From: Nocardioides sp.
Lineage (GTDB): Bacteria > Actinomycetota > Actinomycetes > Propionibacteriales > Nocardioidaceae
Direction: 5' to 3'
DNA: 38,961 nt
NCBI RefSeq assembly: GCF_030149505.1
Contig: NZ_JASBRN010000005.1
Span: 1-38,961, forward strand
A model generated the notes under the pieces. That model worked only from the letters and a program-made list of their open reading frames with translations, did no database searches and was not told where the DNA came from. Below, piece by piece: positions 38,085 to 38,961 of this stretch. The translations under genes and the position numbers were made by a program. Position 1 is the stretch's first letter, and the number at the start of each line of letters is the position of its first letter.

Positions 38085-38660
38085 TTACTTCTCGTCCAGG
38101 TCCTGCTGGAGGTCCTGCAGGCCTGCCCACCTCGGGTCGATCGGCGCCTCGTGGGCGTGGTCGGGGTCCTCGGCGAGTCGGGCTCCGCACTCGGTGCAGA
38201 GCCCAGGGCAGTCCTCGGTGCACATGGGCTGGAACGGCAGCTCCAGCACCACCGCGTCCCGCAGCTGCGGCTCCAGGTCGACCAGGTCGTCCTGCAGCCT
38301 GCTGACCTCGTCGTCCTCGTCGTGGGAGGTCTGGTGCTCGGCGTAGACGTACAGCTCCTGGAACCAGGCCTCGATCTCGTCGTGGATCGGCTCCAGGCAC
38401 CGTGCGCACTCGCCCTCGAGCGCGGCTCGCGCCGTGCCCGTGACCAGGACTCCCTCCATGACCGCTTCCAGCCGCAGGTCGAGTTCGACCGGCGAGCCTT
38501 CCGGGACACGGAGGACGTCGATGCCCAGATCTGCCGGCGCCGGCACCGTCCGCGTCACCTGACGTTGGGACCCCGGGCGGCGGCCGAGCTCGCGGGTGTC
38601 GAGCACGAGCGGCGCTCTCGGGTCCAGGCTGGTCAGGGGATCACTTCCGGGTCCGGGCAC
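38085..38660 (-). CDS. DUF177 / YceD family protein
   Basis: DUF177 (YceD) proteins are usually encoded just before rpmF and, in plants and E. coli, have been linked to 23S rRNA and 50S assembly. The 191-residue product has LVLDTRELGRRPGSQRQVTRTVPAPADLGIDVLRVPEG at the N-terminus, the core ECARCLEPIHDEIEAWFQELYV with Cys85 and Cys88, and a C-terminal CTEDCPGLCTECG cluster (Cys147, 151, 155, 158), suggesting metal binding in this actinobacterial subtype. The GTG at 38660 has a nearby promoter (38676-38704) and no good ribosome site. It is the first gene of the DUF177-rpmF-rnc-mutM group. Confidence 0.92.
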   Translation of the reverse strand: MPGPGSDPLTSLDPRAPLVLDTRELGRRPGSQRQVTRTVPAPADLGIDVLRVPEGSPVELDLRLEAVMEGVLVTGTARAALEGECARCLEPIHDEIEAWFQELYVYAEHQTSHDEDDEVSRLQDDLVDLEPQLRDAVVLELPFQPMCTEDCPGLCTECGARLAEDPDHAHEAPIDPRWAGLQDLQQDLDEK

Positions 38661-38675
38661 AACAGATCGGCGATC

Positions 38676-38704
38676 AGCGTACTCGTCGGGCTGGTGGGCG
38701 ACAA
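38676..38704 (-). promoter_or_regulatory. Promoter for DUF177-rpmF-rnc-mutM
   Basis: On the minus strand TTGTCG (38699-38704) precedes TACGCT (38676-38681) with a 17-nt spacer, a good SigA-type pair. Transcription would start about 8 nt before the DUF177 GTG, so the leader is very short. It lies in the 66-base gap after coaD. Confidence 0.55.
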
Positions 38705-38726
38705 AACGGCGTCCTGCCTGGTCAGG

Positions 38727-38961
38727 CTAGGCACCGGCGCCCCTCTCGGCCACACGGGCGACCAGCTGCTCGTGCACGAAGTCGGGGACCAGCGTGGACA
38801 CGTCGCCCCCGTACGTCGCCACCTCCTTGACCAGGCTGCTGGCGAGGAAGGACCACTCCGGGCTGGTGGGGACGAACACGGTCTCGACCTCGGTGAGCGA
38901 GGCGTTCATCTGCGCCATCTGCAGCTCGTAGTCGAAGTCGCTGACCGCGCGCAGGCCCTTC
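38727..38961 (-). CDS. coaD: Phosphopantetheine adenylyltransferase, C-terminal part (runs off right edge)
   Basis: CoaD adds AMP to 4'-phosphopantetheine in coenzyme A synthesis. Only about 78 codons at the 3' end are present; the start lies beyond 38961. The visible part reads KGLRAVSDFDYELQMAQMN, the RxxxDFxYE-QM segment that lines the substrate site, followed by VETVFVPTSPEWSFLASSLVKEVATYGGDVSTLVP, which carries the C-terminal S-S-x-V-K-E motif of the family. The stop at 38727 is followed by the promoter of the DUF177 operon. Placement upstream of DUF177-rpmF is typical of Actinobacteria. Confidence 0.95.
   Translation of the reverse strand, partial: KGLRAVSDFDYELQMAQMNASLTEVETVFVPTSPEWSFLASSLVKEVATYGGDVSTLVPDFVHEQLVARVAERGAGA

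Overview
This window is a high-GC actinobacterial chromosome segment. The gene order frr-pyrH-tsf-rpsB, rplS-trmD-rimM-KH-rpsP, ffh-glnD-PII-amtB-ftsY-smc and mutM-rnc-rpmF-DUF177-coaD, together with actinobacteria-specific markers (DUF2469, a membrane-anchored FtsY, the small MAKALLG coiled-coil protein), points to Propionibacteriales, most likely a Nocardioides-like bacterium. That family assignment is inference from gene order and protein character. All genes but one lie on the minus strand, so transcription runs right to left. I recognise no tRNA, rRNA, CRISPR array, complete insertion sequence or prophage.

Layout, left to right. 1-2967: frr (5' part), pyrH, tsf and rpsB. 3298-8192: a secreted M23 peptidase, then the tightly coupled yraN-comM-dprA-xerC operon. 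8307-13755: an accessory block of five Tad/Flp pseudopilin-like genes in two coupled units, with hairpins at both borders. 13920-15730: lepB-rnhB-DUF2469. 15787-18450: the rpsP-khpA-rimM-trmD-rplS ribosome and RNA-maturation cluster. 18631-19161: the only plus-strand gene, a membrane protein. 19162-20716: an amidohydrolase and a NYN/PIN-like protein. 20823-26967: ffh and the nitrogen-control set amtB-glnK-glnB-glnD. 27143-32671: smc, a thioesterase, a small membrane protein and ftsY. 32731-36007: an MFS transporter, an LVIVD-repeat exported protein and a small coiled-coil protein. 36184-38961: mutM, rnc, rpmF, DUF177 and coaD (3' part).

The genes form functional groups. SRP targeting is covered by Ffh and FtsY, with signal peptidase LepB nearby. 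Translation and RNA processing are covered by S2, S16, L19, L32, EF-Ts, RRF, RimM, TrmD, RNase III and KhpA. DNA processing, repair and chromosome organisation are covered by DprA, ComM, XerC, RNase HII, MutM and Smc. Nitrogen sensing is covered by AmtB, two PII proteins and GlnD.

Most of the window is conserved housekeeping DNA. The parts worth a second look are the orphan Tad pseudopilin island, the tandem PII duplication with its structured spacer and upstream operator-like sites, two complex inverted-repeat intergenic elements around 20.3 and 20.8 kb, a recurring TANNNT-N6-start arrangement that suggests leaderless transcripts, and the unusual rpmF/rnc junction. I found no convincing wholly new enzymatic or defence system.
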